Assembly: GCA_002699725.1 (NCBI GenBank)
Contig: PACE01000063.1
Span: 4,331 to 12,698, forward strand
DNA: 8,368 nt
From: Acidimicrobiaceae bacterium
Lineage (GTDB): Bacteria; Actinomycetota; Acidimicrobiia; Acidimicrobiales; MedAcidi-G1
Direction of reading: 5' to 3'
In this document: positions 6,922 through 8,368 of the stretch, in pieces
Layout of the letters: the number at the start of each line of letters is the position of its first letter
Position numbering within the stretch: position 1 is the stretch's first letter
The notes under the pieces: model-generated
The model's database searches: none
The model's input: only the letters and a program-made list of their open reading frames with translations
What the model was told of the DNA's origin: nothing
Translations under genes and position numbers: made by a program

Positions 6922-7353
6922 GTGACACAGCAGCGCCGGGCGTACACGTCGATCGTCATCGAGCGGGAGATCGCTGCGCCCCGCCAGGTGGTGTGGGACG
7001 CCCTGCTCGACATGATCGCCACGGCGACCGGCGGCTCCGTGGTCGAGGGCGAGCCGCCGCCGCACGGGCTGGGGGCGGTCTTCGAGTTCGGGACGGACGG
7101 CATGTCGCTGAGCGAGGAGGTCATCTCGTTCGAACCACCGTGGCGCCGCGTGTACGAGTTGACCGGTGCCCCGGTGGCGCTCTACCAGGGCACGACGGCC
7201 ATCACGGACCGGGGCGACTCCTGTCTGCTGGCCTGGTCGCTCGTAATCGAGCCACTGCCCGACGGAGCCAGCGACGCCTTCCTCGAGGTGGCCGAGGCCT
7301 TCCTCACCGGGTTCGCCGACCAACTCCAGATCATGGTCGAATCAGGGAACTGA
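6922..7353 (+). CDS. SRPBCC family protein (START/polyketide-cyclase-like fold)
   Basis: A 143-residue single-domain protein, the usual size for SRPBCC (Bet v1-like) proteins, which form a hydrophobic cavity and bind or act on small molecules. Family features are an opening strand with SIVIEREIAAPRQVVWDALLD (about residues 11-31), a central part with FEPPWRRVYELTG, and a long C-terminal helix (DAFLEVAEAFLTGFADQLQIM). No catalytic residue can be assigned. The GTG start lies 7 bases after the GGT-family stop and has only a weak purine stretch upstream, so translation probably depends on the preceding gene. The following LLM gene starts 31 bases downstream, making a three-gene operon. The fold assignment is fairly secure; a ligand or reaction would be a guess. 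Confidence 0.82.
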   Translation: MTQQRRAYTSIVIEREIAAPRQVVWDALLDMIATATGGSVVEGEPPPHGLGAVFEFGTDGMSLSEEVISFEPPWRRVYELTGAPVALYQGTTAITDRGDSCLLAWSLVIEPLPDGASDAFLEVAEAFLTGFADQLQIMVESGN

Positions 7354-7373
7354 CCGGCCCACTTCCCCTTCCC

Positions 7374-7378
7374 GGAGG
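7374..7378 (+). promoter_or_regulatory. Ribosome binding site of the second LLM gene
   Basis: GGAGG with a 6-nt spacer before ATG at 7385, within the 31-nt gap after the SRPBCC stop. It fixes the start, which also matches the N-terminus expected for the family (MRIAVN). Confidence 0.8.
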
Positions 7379-7384
7379 ACCCCC

Positions 7385-8368
7385 ATGCGCATCGCCGTCA
7401 ACGCCTCGGCTGAATTGCTCCACGCCGACATCGGAAGACTCCGCGAGCATGCTGCCCGCGCCGCCGAGGACGGGTTCTCCGGCTGGTGGCTCGCCCAGAC
7501 CGGCCTCGTCGACGCCCTGACCGTCTTCCCGGCGGTGGCCGACGACGCACCCGGGCTCGAGTTCGGAACGGCCGTGGTGCCGACGTTCCCCCGCCATCCC
7601 ACGATGCTGGCCGGCCAGGCGCTCACCACCCAGGCGGTTCTCGGCGACCGGGACCTGGTGCTCGGCATCGGCCTCTCGCACAAGCCGGTCATCGAGGGCG
7701 CCCTCGGCCTGTCCTTCGACCGACCCATCCGCCACCTGATCGACTACCTCGAGGTGCTCATGCCGCTCCTCGACGCCGGCCGGGTCGACCATGACGGTGA
7801 GGCGTTCACGGCCCACATGGCGTCGGCCCGCCCCAGCGACCGCGTCCCGTCAGTGATGGTGGCGGCGCTCGGCGAACAGGCCCTGCGCGTCACCGGCCGG
7901 CGCACCGACGGCACCATCCTCTGGATGGTCGGGCCACGCACGATCGAGGACCACATCCGGCCACGGCTCGCCGCCGCCGCCGCCGAGGTCGACCGGCCCG
8001 ACCCACGGATCGTGTGCAGCCTCCCCGTTTGCGTCACCGACGACGCCGACGCGGTCCGTGAAGCGGCTGCGCAGGTCTTCGCCATCTACGGAGAGTTGCC
8101 CTCGTATCGGGCCATGCTCGACCGCGAGGGGGCGGCCAGCCCGGGTGACGTGGCGATCATCGGGAACGAGGAGGAGGTCGCAGCCGGGCTCGAGGGCCTC
8201 GCACGGGCCGGCGCCACCGACTTCGTCGCCCTCGAGTTCGGCCGGACGGCCGACGAATTCGCCCAGACCCGCTCGCTCCGGCTCTCGGTCTGTTTTTTGC
8301 TCCGGCTCTGCCTGCCGGTCTGGGGTCGGCTCTGCCTGCCGGTCTCGGGTCGGCTCTGCCTCCGGGCG
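7385..8368 (+). CDS. LLM class F420-dependent oxidoreductase (TIGR03564-type), no stop before the window end
   Basis: An open frame of 328 codons from ATG 7385 to the window edge. Residues 1-298 are a luciferase-like F420-dependent oxidoreductase: MRIAVN, EDGFSGWWLAQTGLVDALT, FGTAVVPTFPRHP (60-72), LGIGLSHKPVIEG (93-105), SFDRPIRHLIDYLEVLMPLL, MVAALGEQALRV, CSLPVCVTDDADAVREAA, IYGELPSYRAMLDREGA (about 234-250), and ATDFVALEFG near the end. This pattern matches the actinobacterial TIGR03564 group. It differs clearly from the other LLM protein here, so the two are not recent duplicates. Homologues end after about 300-305 residues. Here the frame instead continues from about residue 299 into Leu/Arg/Cys-rich sequence encoded by a 24-bp tandem repeat (RLCLPVWG, RLCLPVSG, RLCLRA). 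The natural C-terminus is therefore lost, extended or misassembled. It is the third gene of the plus-strand operon. Confidence 0.92.
   Translation, partial: MRIAVNASAELLHADIGRLREHAARAAEDGFSGWWLAQTGLVDALTVFPAVADDAPGLEFGTAVVPTFPRHPTMLAGQALTTQAVLGDRDLVLGIGLSHKPVIEGALGLSFDRPIRHLIDYLEVLMPLLDAGRVDHDGEAFTAHMASARPSDRVPSVMVAALGEQALRVTGRRTDGTILWMVGPRTIEDHIRPRLAAAAAEVDRPDPRIVCSLPVCVTDDADAVREAAAQVFAIYGELPSYRAMLDREGAASPGDVAIIGNEEEVAAGLEGLARAGATDFVALEFGRTADEFAQTRSLRLSVCFLLRLCLPVWGRLCLPVSGRLCLRA
8303..8368. repeat. 24-bp tandem repeat at the right edge (2.75 copies)
   Basis: Copies at 8303-8326 and 8327-8350 differ at one base (8322 G, 8346 C). A third, partial copy (8351-8368) is cut by the window end and changes after 11 bases. 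The unit begins CGGCTCTGCCTG and is a multiple of three, so it keeps the upstream gene's frame and encodes RLCLPV(W/S)G. No stop codon occurs in any plus-strand frame. A diverged half-unit (CGGCTCTCGGTCTG) precedes it from 8279, with a run of six T at 8293-8298 between. It may be a genuine tandem repeat after the gene or an assembly-edge artefact. Confidence 0.8.

Noticed and set aside
8271..8298. Intrinsic terminator: GACC/GGTC arms followed by six T
   Set aside because: The stem is only about five pairs with a 17-base loop, and it lies inside the still-open reading frame; too weak to call.
8293..8298. Single-base error in the T6 run hiding the real stop of the second LLM gene
   Set aside because: Reading the downstream repeat in either other forward frame also gives no stop before the window end, so one indel would not restore a normal C-terminus here.
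4278..8368. The two LLM oxidoreductases as a recent duplication
   Set aside because: Their sequences match different subfamilies and share only the general fold, with different N-termini, loop motifs and C-termini.

Overview
The window is strongly GC-rich, protein-dense DNA. It carries two different luciferase-like flavin oxidoreductases of F420-dependent families, an orphan molybdenum-hydroxylase large subunit, an acyl-CoA dehydrogenase and an acyl-CoA synthetase. This mix, with GTG starts and very short gene spacings, fits a high-GC actinobacterium. A member of Acidimicrobiia or a mycobacterium-like lineage is my best guess, but there is no rRNA or marker gene to prove it.

Layout. Two gene groups diverge from a 156-bp intergenic region (5190-5345). 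Leftwards (minus strand, in transcription order) are an LLM-class F420-dependent oxidoreductase (4278-5189), an acyl-CoA dehydrogenase (3039-4196), a CoxL-like molybdopterin-binding subunit (714-2996) and the N-terminal 227 codons of an acyl-CoA synthetase (1-683, running off the left edge). Rightwards (plus strand) are a gamma-glutamyltransferase-family Ntn-hydrolase (5346-6914), an SRPBCC-fold protein (6922-7353) and a second LLM oxidoreductase of another subfamily (7385 to beyond 8368). That last gene and the acyl-CoA synthetase have no stop codon within the window. No tRNA, rRNA, CRISPR array, transposase or other mobile element is visible.

How the genes may work together. Acyl-CoA synthetase, acyl-CoA dehydrogenase and a molybdenum hydroxylase in one co-directional run suggest CoA-dependent catabolism of an organic acid, possibly cyclic or aromatic, with hydroxylation by the molybdenum enzyme and F420-linked flavin chemistry from the two LLM enzymes. 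The GGT-family enzyme would hydrolyse or transfer an amide-linked group. The substrate cannot be read from the sequence.

Points that stand out are: (i) the molybdenum large subunit has no FAD or 2Fe-2S partner beside it and carries Thr where the family normally has the cofactor-contacting Gln; (ii) the last gene runs without a stop into a 24-bp in-frame tandem repeat at the window edge; (iii) tiny leader ORFs with good ribosome sites and overlapping stop/start codons lie on both strands of the divergent intergenic region; (iv) a perfect 24-nt palindrome lies inside the first LLM gene; and (v) a 13-nt palindrome overlaps a plausible -35 box ahead of the acyl-CoA dehydrogenase gene.
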